Positions 26,255-36,135 of a stretch of DNA of 64,000 nt are shown here, in pieces. The notes beneath the pieces were generated by a model. That model searched no databases. It was not told the DNA's origin and saw nothing but the letters and a program-made list of their open reading frames with translations. Position 1 is the stretch's first letter. Every line of letters starts with the position of its first letter. A program made the translations under genes and the position numbers. Source of the stretch: Bradyrhizobium sp. RD5-C2 (GTDB lineage Bacteria > Pseudomonadota > Alphaproteobacteria > Rhizobiales > Xanthobacteraceae); contig NZ_BOVL01000011.1 of assembly GCF_019972155.1 (NCBI RefSeq), positions 195,503-259,502 of the forward strand, read 5' to 3'.

Positions 26255-27400
26255 TCAGTCGGCGCTCGGCATCAATTCAAACTTGCTGTCGGGGCTTTCA
26301 TAGGCGCCCAGCATCGCCTTGGCAATCAGCTTCGGATTATGCCACCGTTCGACATAGCGTCGCGATGCCTGGCCACGCGTGAACCATTCAGACCGTCGAT
26401 CAAGAACCGCGGCAATGCTTTCTGCAAGGTCTCCCGGGTTCAGCCGGTAGACGGGCAACTCGCGCCTTATGGCATCCGGAACGAACATCATATCTTCTTC
26501 TCTGATGTAACACGCGGCCGGCTTTCCCATCGCCATCATTTCAACGGCAAAACCTCCGTACCATCCTGCCAGAACCTGGTCGATTGCGAGGTCTGCCGAC
26601 CGATAAATCTCCAGCGCCTGCTCGTGACTCGTCTTCTCGACGAGGATGACGTCGAAGTCGTACCGCGACCGCAACCGTTCGAGGGCATCCAGGATCATCG
26701 GTGTACCCTTGATCCGGCCGGCAGTCGGGGCATGAACGATCTTTGGCCGGCCTTGTTCGGAAGGCGGCACAATTTCGAACTTCTCGATCTCGACGTTTGA
26801 ATATGGGAGAAACTGGCCGTTCGGTACGACGTGTCCGAGTTCCGGATTCAGATAGAAGACCCGATCGAACAGCGGCAGAACCGTTTCGATCAGAAAGTGC
26901 CGTCGATGGTCGAGAGCGTCCGTGCATCGTTGATACAGCTCGCAGTGTTGCGGGCCGCACATCGTCCATTCGTTTCGCCTGTTTCCCTCGCTCGCCAGCC
27001 GGACATCACAACCTTGCAGGGTCATGAACAGCTTCTTGTCGAGCAGGCGGGCGGCGTGCAGGTCTGCGGCAGCGAGTCTGTTGATGATGTCCGTGATCAG
27101 CGATGGCCGGGAGAGCACCGAGCCCGGCGCGGAGAGGGGGAAGCCCGGCGACAGAAAGGTCTGGCCGAAATAGTAGTGAAGAACATCGTAGTGCCACTGG
27201 TTCTTCAGACCGAACGCCGCGCTGCGAATGGCCGTCTCGAGAAACCCGGCATCCTTTGCCGACAGCATCCGGTCTGCCGAGTATCCGAGCCATGTGTCGT
27301 TTCGAACGACCACGTCGCTGGATGCTCCGAGCTGCCGCTCGGCGCGGGACAGCACCCAGGGCTGGTTTCCGACATTGACTGGTCCGTGCAGGATTCTCAT
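26255..27400 (-). CDS. GT-B glycosyltransferase-like protein, family Z copy 1, with Cys cluster
   Basis: This 381-residue protein is collinear with the one at 55771: MRILHGPVNVGNQPW at the N terminus, YDVLHYYFG, FMTLQGCDVRLASEGNRRN, then IVHAPTAGRIKGTPMILDAL and AIDQVLAGWYGGFAVEMMAM. The second domain looks like a GT4-type donor-binding half with a D-Q-x12-E pattern. Cys131, 148, 153 and 159 (C-x16-C-x4-C-x5-C) are conserved in both copies and could bind a metal. It follows a family X gene by 58 bases on the minus strand, so the pair is probably one transcript. Sugar donor and acceptor unknown; glycosyltransferase assignment rests on fold-type motifs. Confidence 0.75.
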   Translation of the reverse strand: MRILHGPVNVGNQPWVLSRAERQLGASSDVVVRNDTWLGYSADRMLSAKDAGFLETAIRSAAFGLKNQWHYDVLHYYFGQTFLSPGFPLSAPGSVLSRPSLITDIINRLAAADLHAARLLDKKLFMTLQGCDVRLASEGNRRNEWTMCGPQHCELYQRCTDALDHRRHFLIETVLPLFDRVFYLNPELGHVVPNGQFLPYSNVEIEKFEIVPPSEQGRPKIVHAPTAGRIKGTPMILDALERLRSRYDFDVILVEKTSHEQALEIYRSADLAIDQVLAGWYGGFAVEMMAMGKPAACYIREEDMMFVPDAIRRELPVYRLNPGDLAESIAAVLDRRSEWFTRGQASRRYVERWHNPKLIAKAMLGAYESPDSKFELMPSAD

Positions 27401-27458
27401 GTGCGCGTATTCAGATCCGCTGACGGGCGCGAAGGCCGCACAGGGCTATGAGGCATGA

Positions 27459-28748
27459 TCATCTCTCGAACTCGCTGACATGCCTCGTCAGGCTTGCCCT
27501 GAGATCCTCGGGCAGATCAGCGGTTTCACAATAGAGCTTCCCGAGCCTCGCTGCGACCGCTTGCAAGCTGTAATGTGCTTCCACATAGCGGCGCCCCGCC
27601 TGGCCGATATCGTTCAGGTCGAGTTCACCCCTCAAGCATCGCTTCAGCACATCATAGATTTCGTCGGGACGCGTGTTGATGATCGGGCAGGTTGCCGGAT
27701 CGATCATCATTCGGTCATTGCGCAGAAAGCACAGCACGGGCTTGGCCATGGCCATCGCCTCAAGGGCCGTATAGCCGTGAAAGCCTGCGACGAATTGATC
27801 CGCAACAAGGTGCGAGGCGCCGAAAAGCTCGATGACCTTCTTGTTGGGAACGCCCTGCACGGAGACCAGCTCGATCTTCTCTCCCTCCTTCACCAGCCGA
27901 TCAATCGCCTCGATCAAGAGCCTGGTTCCCTTGAAATGCCCGTGGTTCGGCGCATGCGCCACTTTCAGCACGTCGCCGGCCTTGTAGACCGGCGGCTTCG
28001 CGGCGAGCTTGCTTGCGTCAATCGGCCAGTAGTGCATGTCCCGGCAGCCGGGCACATACGTCACCATATCCCCCATTGCGATCTGCGCGGTCGCACGGCC
28101 CTTGAGGCGGTTGATCGATGAGGCGTGCATCTCTGTCGTGCAGACGCAGAACTTGCCGGGGAACGGGCATTCTTCGCACAGGTTCGGATGGCCGAGTGCG
28201 AGCGTTGCTTCCCGTGCCCGGACGTCGGCGCCGTAGGCGTAGGTATACAGTCGCTTTCCCGACTGGAACAGGAGGTCGAGCTCCTCTGGGTTGATGCCAT
28301 AGCGTCCGTCGCTCAGCATCAGGCCGCGGTCATAGAAGTAGTTGAAGATGTCGTAGCGCAGCAGGGCCCACGTCAGGACCACGCGGCGAAACAGGCCGAG
28401 ACCTCTTCGGCTGCGCAGCAGTCGAAGGAAGCCCTCGAACAGGATGAGATTGATGTCGAATGATCTCGTCACATAGTACGTGTTGAACACCAGCGACGAG
28501 GAGCGAAATCCCAACATTCGATCGCAGCGTGCGAGCAGCGGCAAGGTGAGGATCGGGGTGGCGGCCCACAACGTACGCACCTTTCCCTTCGCAAGGCGCT
28601 TCTCGGTGGCGCGCCGGGCCGCGCGAACAAGCATGCGCGTGACGAAACCCGCGACGGCAGATTGGGCGGGTCGGGGAGATGCAACGTCGTCGGCGGGAAG
28701 CGGCGCTTCCGTCAGGGACGCTGGTCCGATGGATTCGATCTTGTTCAC
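27459..28748 (-). CDS. GT-B glycosyltransferase-like protein, family X copy 1, with Cys cluster
   Basis: This 429-residue protein starts at GTG 28748. It shares with the proteins at 47738 and 52686: LWAATPILTLPL, SLVFNTYYVTRSFDIN, GKRLYTYAYGADVRAR, then a cluster Cys191, 194, 201, 203 (C-x2-C-x6-C-x-C). The C-terminal half has VAHAPNHGHFKGTRLLIEAI and ADQFVAGFHGYTALEAMAMA, a donor-binding half of GT4 type. It is transcribed divergently from the amidotransferase at 29036 and precedes family Z copy 1. The GT function is inferred; the Cys cluster is unusual for glycosyltransferases. Confidence 0.75.
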   Translation of the reverse strand: MNKIESIGPASLTEAPLPADDVASPRPAQSAVAGFVTRMLVRAARRATEKRLAKGKVRTLWAATPILTLPLLARCDRMLGFRSSSLVFNTYYVTRSFDINLILFEGFLRLLRSRRGLGLFRRVVLTWALLRYDIFNYFYDRGLMLSDGRYGINPEELDLLFQSGKRLYTYAYGADVRAREATLALGHPNLCEECPFPGKFCVCTTEMHASSINRLKGRATAQIAMGDMVTYVPGCRDMHYWPIDASKLAAKPPVYKAGDVLKVAHAPNHGHFKGTRLLIEAIDRLVKEGEKIELVSVQGVPNKKVIELFGASHLVADQFVAGFHGYTALEAMAMAKPVLCFLRNDRMMIDPATCPIINTRPDEIYDVLKRCLRGELDLNDIGQAGRRYVEAHYSLQAVAARLGKLYCETADLPEDLRASLTRHVSEFER

Positions 28749-29035
28749 TCAGGGATCCGATGGATGCCAACTCAACATCAGCCAGCAGCTTCTAGCACAG
28801 GTTTGGTCCGAAGCGGCCATGCGATGCGGTCCCCGAGAGGGAACGCAGAGTTGGCGGCCAGCCTTCGCTATCTCAGGTTTCACCGGCGTATGAAAGCAGC
28901 TTCGATCGGTCCGGGAACGTTGACGCTCAGTAGATGATCGGGCTAAGACAGCGGCGGTTTGTTCCAAATGCACGCATATTCTGACGCGGCGGTTATACCG
29001 GGCTCCGCCATCGAATCAATCTGGATAGGCATTTC
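28749..29035. promoter_or_regulatory. divergent intergenic region
   Basis: These 287 bases lie between the divergent X gene (minus) and the amidotransferase (plus) and must contain both promoters. GGATAGG at 29023-29029 is the ribosome site for the GTG at 29036. No operator symmetry or RNA gene was recognised. Confidence 0.4.
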
Positions 29036-30850
29036 GTGTGCGGCATATTTGGCCTCATAGATAAGACCGGGCCCGTCGATGCCCGCCAAGTGGACCAGAT
29101 GACCGATCTCGTTGCCCACCGTGGTCCGGATGGGCGTGGGGTGAGGGTCAACGGGAACGTCGGGCTGGGACACCGGCGACTAGCCATCATCGACCTGACC
29201 GATGACGGCGCACAGCCGATGCGCGACAGACGGCTCCCGATCTGGATCACCTACAACGGCGAGATCTACAATTATGTCGAGCTTCGCACGGAGCTCGAGG
29301 CTCTCGGATACACCTTTCATACGGCTTCTGATACCGAGGTCCTGCTCACAGCCTATGTTTGCTGGGGTGCAGCGTGCCTCGAACGCTTCAACGGCATGTG
29401 GTCGTTTGCGATCCACGACGAGCGCGACAACACGCTGTTCTGCGCCCGCGACAGGTTTGGCGTGAAGCCGTTCTACTACGTCAATACGGCGAGGCAGTTC
29501 GCCTTCGGCTCCGAGATCCGCCAGCTTCTTCCGCTGATCGAGCGCCCGATCGCGGATGACGATCTGATCAACGATTTCCTCGTTTGCGGCATGACCGACC
29601 ATACCAGCCGGACCTTCTTCAAGGGCGTCGAGAAGTTGCCGCCCGGGCATCGGATGCGCGTCGATGTGTCGACGGGGCGGATTGAAATCGAGCGCTACTA
29701 TTCTCTTGCGCCCGGGTTGGCCGTGTCTGATGAAGGCAGCGCAGCGAAATCGTTGCGAGAGCTGCTCGACGACGCGACGCGGCTGCGGCTGCGTTCGGAT
29801 GTTCGTGTCGGAACCTGCCTGTCGGGTGGGTTGGACAGTTCGAGTGTCGCGACGCTGGCTGCGCGGCGCTATGCGCCGGGCTCGAGCGAGCGCTTCTTTG
29901 CCATCACGGCCGTGAGCGAGCAGGCATCCAACAATGAGGAGGCCTATGCGGCGGAGGTTGCAGAACGGGCGGAGCTGAACTGGCTGCGCACCAAGCCGTC
30001 CTATCAGGACTTTGCATCGACGGCGGAGACCTTGCTCGACGTCCAGGAGGAGCCGTTCGCAGGTCCTTCGATCATGATGCAGTATGCGGTGATGCAGGCT
30101 GCGCGATCGAACGGCGTCATCGTGCTGCTCGACGGTCAGGGCGGTGACGAAACGTTGCTGGGGTACCATCGCTACTATGCAGCCTGGCTGCTCGACCATC
30201 TTCGCAGCGGTGGCGTCCGCGGATTTCTGTCCGCCTTCGGCGCCGCCACACGGGCGGGCATTTCGCGCCGGCGGTTGCTGATGTATCTGTTCGGTGCCGG
30301 TTCGGCAGGGCTGCGCGCGGCCTATTACCGCTTGCGTTACACTTTCCTCAAAAATCCCGACTTGCCAGAGCCGCTTCGCCGCTTTGCGTCGAAGACGAGG
30401 GATGCGCAGGGCATGCAGGTGCTGGAGATTACCGAGACCAATTTGCCGATGCTGCTGCGTTTCGAGGACAAGAACTCGATGCGGTTCGGCATCGAAACGC
30501 GACTTCCGTTCCTCGACTATCGCTTCGTCGAGTTCGCGTTGGCGCTTCCCACGCGCATCAAGCTGAACAAGGGATGGGCAAAATGGCCGCTTCGCGCAGC
30601 GATGAGCGATCTGCTGCCGGCCAGCATCACCTGGCGGAAGGACAAGATCGGTTTTGCTGCCCCGGACCGGATCTGGCTCACGCGACACTCGAGCGCGATG
30701 TATGACAAGGTGATCGCAAGCGAGCTCCTGGCCCGCTATGTCGACATGCCGAAGCTGACGAGGAGATTTCACCGGCTCGATCTTGGAATGCGCTGGCGGC
30801 TTTATTGCGTTGCGCTCTGGGGTGAGCGCTTTCGGGTCGAAGCGCCATGA
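29036..30850 (+). CDS. asnB: asparagine-synthetase-type amidotransferase (copy 2)
   Basis: This 604-residue protein starts at GTG 29036. That start is required because it places the essential Cys at position 2 (MCGIFGLID), and GGATAGG lies 6 bases upstream. The glutaminase domain has HRGPDGRGVRVNGNVGLGHR and TYNGEIYNYVELR; the synthetase domain has LSGGLDSSSVATL at 262-274 and LLDGQGGDETLLGYHRYY. ENKNSMRFGIETRLPFLDYR-type sequence (DKNSMRFGIETRLPFLDYRF) marks the acceptor side. It probably amidates a carboxylate, such as a uronic acid, in the polymer. It is followed by a GT4 enzyme. Confidence 0.9.
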   Translation: MCGIFGLIDKTGPVDARQVDQMTDLVAHRGPDGRGVRVNGNVGLGHRRLAIIDLTDDGAQPMRDRRLPIWITYNGEIYNYVELRTELEALGYTFHTASDTEVLLTAYVCWGAACLERFNGMWSFAIHDERDNTLFCARDRFGVKPFYYVNTARQFAFGSEIRQLLPLIERPIADDDLINDFLVCGMTDHTSRTFFKGVEKLPPGHRMRVDVSTGRIEIERYYSLAPGLAVSDEGSAAKSLRELLDDATRLRLRSDVRVGTCLSGGLDSSSVATLAARRYAPGSSERFFAITAVSEQASNNEEAYAAEVAERAELNWLRTKPSYQDFASTAETLLDVQEEPFAGPSIMMQYAVMQAARSNGVIVLLDGQGGDETLLGYHRYYAAWLLDHLRSGGVRGFLSAFGAATRAGISRRRLLMYLFGAGSAGLRAAYYRLRYTFLKNPDLPEPLRRFASKTRDAQGMQVLEITETNLPMLLRFEDKNSMRFGIETRLPFLDYRFVEFALALPTRIKLNKGWAKWPLRAAMSDLLPASITWRKDKIGFAAPDRIWLTRHSSAMYDKVIASELLARYVDMPKLTRRFHRLDLGMRWRLYCVALWGERFRVEAP

Positions 30851-30926
30851 GGCTTGACGATTCCTGCACGTCATCGTCGCCGTCGGCGAGCGCCGGCTTG
30901 TCGGCCACTGCTTTGCGGGCGGACCG

Positions 30927-32144
30927 ATGAACATCTGGCTGTTGCATCCGTTTGCGGGCGGGCCGGGCCTCGGCCGTCACTGGCGTCCGTTCTGGCTCGC
31001 AGATGCCTGGGGAAAGATGGGGCATCGGGTGGTGGTGGTCAGTGCCGGTTTCCATCACCTGCACAGGGAGCCGCGCGCTCCGGGGCCGCAGCGGATCAGC
31101 GGTGTCGACTTCTGGTTCCTCGATACCCCGCGTTATGATGGCGGCAATTTGGGGCGGCTTCGCAACAACCTGAGCTTTGCGCCGGCCTTTCGTTCGGCGA
31201 CATCCGCGATCGCCGCGCAATTCGGCGAGCCGGATCTGATGATCGCGTCCAGCCCGCATCTGTTCTTCATTTCGGCGGCGCGCCAGATCGCGCGGCGCTT
31301 CGGTGCCAGGTTCTGGCTCGAGGTTCGTGACCTCTGGCCGGAAAGCATCGTGGCGCTTGGCATGACCCCGACTTGGCACCCCCTCGTGAGGTTGCTCGGC
31401 TGGAAGGAGCGGTCCGCTTATCGCGCCGCGGATCGCGTGATCTGTCTTTTGGCCGGTGCGGAAGCGCATATGCGGGCGCGTGGCTTGAGCGCCGGCAAGT
31501 TCATCTGGATCCCCAACGGGGTGTCCGATGACGAGATCCAGAGCGCGCTGACGATCGAAACTCTCGGTCATCCGCTGATAGAGCGCATCAATCAGCTGAA
31601 GCAGCAGGGCAGGCGGGTTGTCCTCTATGCCGGCGGCATGGGACCGCCAAACGCAGTGGAGGTCGTTCTCGACGCCGCGGCGGTCCTCGGCAGCACAAGC
31701 CCCGAGATCAATTTCGTTCTGATCGGTTCAGGCACCTCGCTCGCCGCACTGAAGCAGCGGGCGGCGGGGCTTGCCAATGTGGAGTTTCGCGACGAAGTCG
31801 ATCGGTCGATCGTGCATGGCATGCTGCACGCGTCCGATTGCGCGGTCGTCGCCTTCCACAAGAACGCGCTCTATCACCACGGCATCAGCCCCAACAAGCT
31901 GTTCGACTACTGCCTGTTCGCGCCGCGCAGCGTCATTGCCTGCGAGGAGCGGGCACTCGCCGGGCTCGACGATCTGGTGACGGCGCGATGCGCGCCGGAC
32001 GACCCCACCGCACTCGGCGCGTCGCTGCGCGCGGCGCTGGACGGTCCGGCGCGTTCGCAGGCCGAACGCGTCGCCATCGCGCAGCGGTACAGCTATTCGT
32101 CGCTGGCCGCGCGGTACCTGGCAGAGGCCGGGAATCCGGCCTAA
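30927..32144 (+). CDS. glycosyltransferase, GT4 (WbuB/WcaI-like)
   Basis: This 405-residue protein has LLHPFAGGPGLGRHWRPFWLAD at the N terminus, the WbuB-like stretch WLEVRDLWPESIVALG near 135-150, IWIPNGVSDDEI and VLYAGGMGPPNAVEVVLDAA (start of the donor domain), and NALYHHGISPNKLFDYCLFAP. WbuB-like enzymes transfer N-acetylated deoxy-sugars (for example L-FucNAc) to lipid-linked intermediates. It ends the block before the regulatory genes. Confidence 0.9.
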   Translation: MNIWLLHPFAGGPGLGRHWRPFWLADAWGKMGHRVVVVSAGFHHLHREPRAPGPQRISGVDFWFLDTPRYDGGNLGRLRNNLSFAPAFRSATSAIAAQFGEPDLMIASSPHLFFISAARQIARRFGARFWLEVRDLWPESIVALGMTPTWHPLVRLLGWKERSAYRAADRVICLLAGAEAHMRARGLSAGKFIWIPNGVSDDEIQSALTIETLGHPLIERINQLKQQGRRVVLYAGGMGPPNAVEVVLDAAAVLGSTSPEINFVLIGSGTSLAALKQRAAGLANVEFRDEVDRSIVHGMLHASDCAVVAFHKNALYHHGISPNKLFDYCLFAPRSVIACEERALAGLDDLVTARCAPDDPTALGASLRAALDGPARSQAERVAIAQRYSYSSLAARYLAEAGNPA

Positions 32145-32204
32145 GTGTGGCTGTGACGACACGTGGGTCCTAGGTAAATTCCTTTGATATCAATAATTTA
32201 ACAT

Positions 32205-32256
32205 GTTCATCGCGTGAACGAATTCGCTTGACGTTCATACGGTGAACGCGCTATCA
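32205..32256 (+). promoter_or_regulatory. promoter with two identical-spacing operators upstream of the winged-helix gene
   Basis: Two 15-base inverted repeats share GTTCA-N5-TGAAC: GTTCATCGCGTGAAC (32205-32219) and GTTCATACGGTGAAC (32233-32247), centres 28 bases apart. TTGACG (32228-32233) and CTATCA (32251-32256) make a -35/-10 pair with 17-base spacing, so the second operator sits exactly between them. A bound protein would block RNA polymerase. The adjacent winged-helix regulator is the obvious candidate (autoregulation). The sequences are seen; the binding is inferred. Confidence 0.72.
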
Positions 32257-32280
32257 GCCTCTCCAGTGGGGATAGGCGTG

Positions 32281-32919
32281 ATGGCGGGCATTCTACCGAC
32301 AGATGAGAATGACAGCGACCGGCTGGTGCTCGGTCTGCTCACCTCGCTTGAAGCCGATGGTGCGCAGTCGCAGCGGCGGATCGCAGCCGATCTCGGCGTC
32401 GCGCTCGGCCTGGTCAACGCCTACCTGAAGCGGGCGATCAAGAAGGGCTTCGTCAAGGTCGGGCAAGCGCCGGCACGGCGCTATGCCTATTACCTCACGC
32501 CGCAGGGCTTCTCCGAGAAATCGCGACTGACCGTTCAATTCCTGACGGACTCGTTTTCGCTCTTTCGCAAGGCGAAGGAAGAATATGGCAGGCTGTTTGA
32601 GCGCGCTCAGGCGCTCGGCTTCAGGCGGGTTGTGCTCGCCGGACAATCCGACCTCTGCGAAATCGCGATCCTGTGCGCGGTCGACGGGCCAATTTCCGTC
32701 ATTGCGATCGTCGATCCCGATGCAACCGCGACCCGGTTCATTGGCGTCAAGGTCGTTTCCTCCTACGCGTTGGTAGACGAGCCGTTCGATGCGGTCGTCG
32801 TGACGCATCTGACGGCGGCGCGCAGTGTATTCGAGCAGGCGGTCAGCAATTTCGGGGCGGAGAAAGTCCTCGCGCCGGACCTGCTGGGCCTGCGTCCAAA
32901 GCAGTCGCTGGGGGCGTGA
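32281..32919 (+). CDS. winged helix-turn-helix regulator with C-terminal Rossmann-like domain
   Basis: This 212-residue protein has an N-terminal winged helix of MarR/ArsR type (SDRLVLGLLTSLEADGAQS, then QRRIAADLGVALGLVNAYLKRAIKKG as the recognition helix, and the wing ARRYAYYLTPQG). The C-terminal half (RRVVLAGQSDLCEIAILCAV, ISVIAIVDPDATATRFIGVKVV) looks like a nucleotide or sugar-binding alpha/beta domain. The ATG at 32281 is preferred over GTG 32242 because the latter falls inside operator 2, while GGGGATAGG precedes 32281. It is coupled to the NusG-like gene (TGATG) and probably controls the polysaccharide locus in response to a metabolite. Confidence 0.82.
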   Translation: MAGILPTDENDSDRLVLGLLTSLEADGAQSQRRIAADLGVALGLVNAYLKRAIKKGFVKVGQAPARRYAYYLTPQGFSEKSRLTVQFLTDSFSLFRKAKEEYGRLFERAQALGFRRVVLAGQSDLCEIAILCAVDGPISVIAIVDPDATATRFIGVKVVSSYALVDEPFDAVVVTHLTAARSVFEQAVSNFGAEKVLAPDLLGLRPKQSLGA

Positions 32920-33434
32920 TGGCCAGGGAGCACAGTTCACGCTGGTACGTCGTCCAGACGCAAGTCAATGCCGAAGCAAAGGCGGCCGCCAACCTCGAGC
33001 GGCAGGGATTTTCGATCTATTTCCCCCGTTACCTGAAGCGCCGCAGCCACGCCCGGAAGGTGGAGACTGTGTCGCGTCCGCTGTTTCCGCGCTATCTCTT
33101 TGTCGGGATCGACCTCGCGTCGCAGCGCTGGCGTGCCATTCAATCGACGCTCGGCGTGTCGCATCTCGTGTGCGTGGGAGACCGGCCGGCCGTGGTGGAA
33201 GACCGCGTCATCGATGCCTTGAAAGGGCGCGAGGACGAAGCCGGCTTCATCACGCTTGCGCGCCGGCCGGCGTTCTCGCCCGGGGATAAAGTGCGAATTG
33301 TCGAAGGTGCGTTCGTCGACAGTCTTGCGCTCGTTGAAGACGCCAGCGATCAGCATCGCGTTGCGGTTCTGTTGAATCTGTTGGGCCGCAAGGTTCGTGT
33401 TCTTGTCGGGACGGACCTGATCGCCGCGGCGTAA
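32919..33434 (+). CDS. NusG/RfaH-family transcription antitermination protein
   Basis: This 171-residue protein has an NGN domain: RWYVVQTQVNAEAKAAANLE at residues 8-27, FSIYFPRYLKRRSHARK near 31-47, and VSRPLFPRYLFVGIDLASQRWRAI near 51-74. A KOW domain follows (FSPGDKVRIVEGAFVDSLALVED). Specialised NusG paralogues of the RfaH/UpxY/LoaP type travel with long surface-polysaccharide operons and help RNA polymerase through internal pause or termination sites. Its start overlaps the regulator stop by one base, so the two are co-expressed. The leader directly downstream (33438-33528) holds hairpins and an ops-like motif, fitting such a role. Confidence 0.9.
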   Translation: MAREHSSRWYVVQTQVNAEAKAAANLERQGFSIYFPRYLKRRSHARKVETVSRPLFPRYLFVGIDLASQRWRAIQSTLGVSHLVCVGDRPAVVEDRVIDALKGREDEAGFITLARRPAFSPGDKVRIVEGAFVDSLALVEDASDQHRVAVLLNLLGRKVRVLVGTDLIAAA

Positions 33435-33437
33435 ATG

Positions 33438-35079
<1,642 letters not shown>

Positions 35080-35084
35080 AGACA

Positions 35085-36080
35085 ATGGACATTCGCGGAA
35101 AGAAGGTTGTCGTTATCGGGGGCGCCGGGCTGATCGGGTCGCATGCGGTCGATCAGCTGACGCAGACTGACGTCGGCGAGGTCGTCATTTACGACAATTT
35201 CGTGCGTGGCACGCATGAGAACCTTGCCGGCGCGCTGCGCGACCCTCGTGTCAAGATCTTCGAGGCCGGCGGCGATATCACGCAGGTCGACATCCTCGAT
35301 GCGGCCCTGAAGGGCGCCGACGGGGTGTTCCAGTTCGCTGCGCTCTGGCTGCTGCAGTGTCACGAATTCCCGCGGACGGCTTTTGACGTCAACGTCAACG
35401 GAATGTTCAACGTCCTGGACGGATGCGTGCGCAACGGTGTCAAGCGGCTGGTCTGGTCGTCGTCGGCCTCCGTCTATGGCGATGCCGTCGAGGAGCCGAT
35501 GACAGAAGACCATCCGTTCAACAACAAGAACTTCTATGGCGCGACCAAGATCTGTGGCGAGGCCATGGCCCGTGCCTACCACTTCCGCTACGGCCTCGAC
35601 TATGTCGGCCTGCGGTACATGAACGTGTACGGACCGCGTCAGGATTACCGGGGTGCGTATATCGCCGTGATCATGAAGATGCTCGACGCGATCGACAAGG
35701 GCGAGGGACCGACGATCCTGGGCGATGGCTCGGAGGCGTTCGATTTCGTTGCGGTGGAAGATTGCGCGCGCGCCAATCTGTGCGCCATGGGCGCGAGTGC
35801 GACGGATCGCTTCTACAACGTCGGCACCGGACACCGGACCTCGCTGAAGCAGATCGCCGAAAAGCTCCTGAACCTCACCGGCTCCAATCAGCCCATCAAC
35901 TATGCGCCGCGGAGCCAGGCCACGCTGGTGCGCAACCGGATCGGATCGCCGAAGCGGGCGCAGGAAGAGATCGGCTTCACCGCCGCGATCGACCTGGACG
36001 AAGGGCTGCGGCGGCTGATCGACTGGCGCAGAAGCCATATCGATCAGGTCGATCAGCGTCGTGCCAAGGCCCAGATCTGA
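35085..36080 (+). CDS. NAD-dependent nucleotide-sugar epimerase/dehydratase
   Basis: This 331-residue extended SDR has VVVIGGAGLIGSHAVDQL at the N terminus, VWSSSASVYGDAVEEP, NFYGATKICGE (Y-x3-K), and LRYMNVYGPRQDYRGAYIAVI. The start at 35085 has GAGGG at 35071; the in-frame TTG at 35076 is less likely. It sits just after wlbA-wlbB, so a 4-epimerase acting on a UDP-uronic acid (gluco to galacto) is plausible. A galacto product would match substrates of WbmE-like amidotransferases, and one such gene follows. Specificity is inference. Confidence 0.85.
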   Translation: MDIRGKKVVVIGGAGLIGSHAVDQLTQTDVGEVVIYDNFVRGTHENLAGALRDPRVKIFEAGGDITQVDILDAALKGADGVFQFAALWLLQCHEFPRTAFDVNVNGMFNVLDGCVRNGVKRLVWSSSASVYGDAVEEPMTEDHPFNNKNFYGATKICGEAMARAYHFRYGLDYVGLRYMNVYGPRQDYRGAYIAVIMKMLDAIDKGEGPTILGDGSEAFDFVAVEDCARANLCAMGASATDRFYNVGTGHRTSLKQIAEKLLNLTGSNQPINYAPRSQATLVRNRIGSPKRAQEEIGFTAAIDLDEGLRRLIDWRRSHIDQVDQRRAKAQI

Positions 36081-36135
36081 AAGGCTCGGATCTGAGCTCG
36101 CATCCGACATCATGGAATAGATCGGCCAGAATGAC

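Noticed and set aside
32242..32280. GTG at 32242 as start of the winged-helix regulator
   Set aside because: It falls inside operator 2 and upstream of the predicted transcription start. ATG 32281 has a ribosome site.
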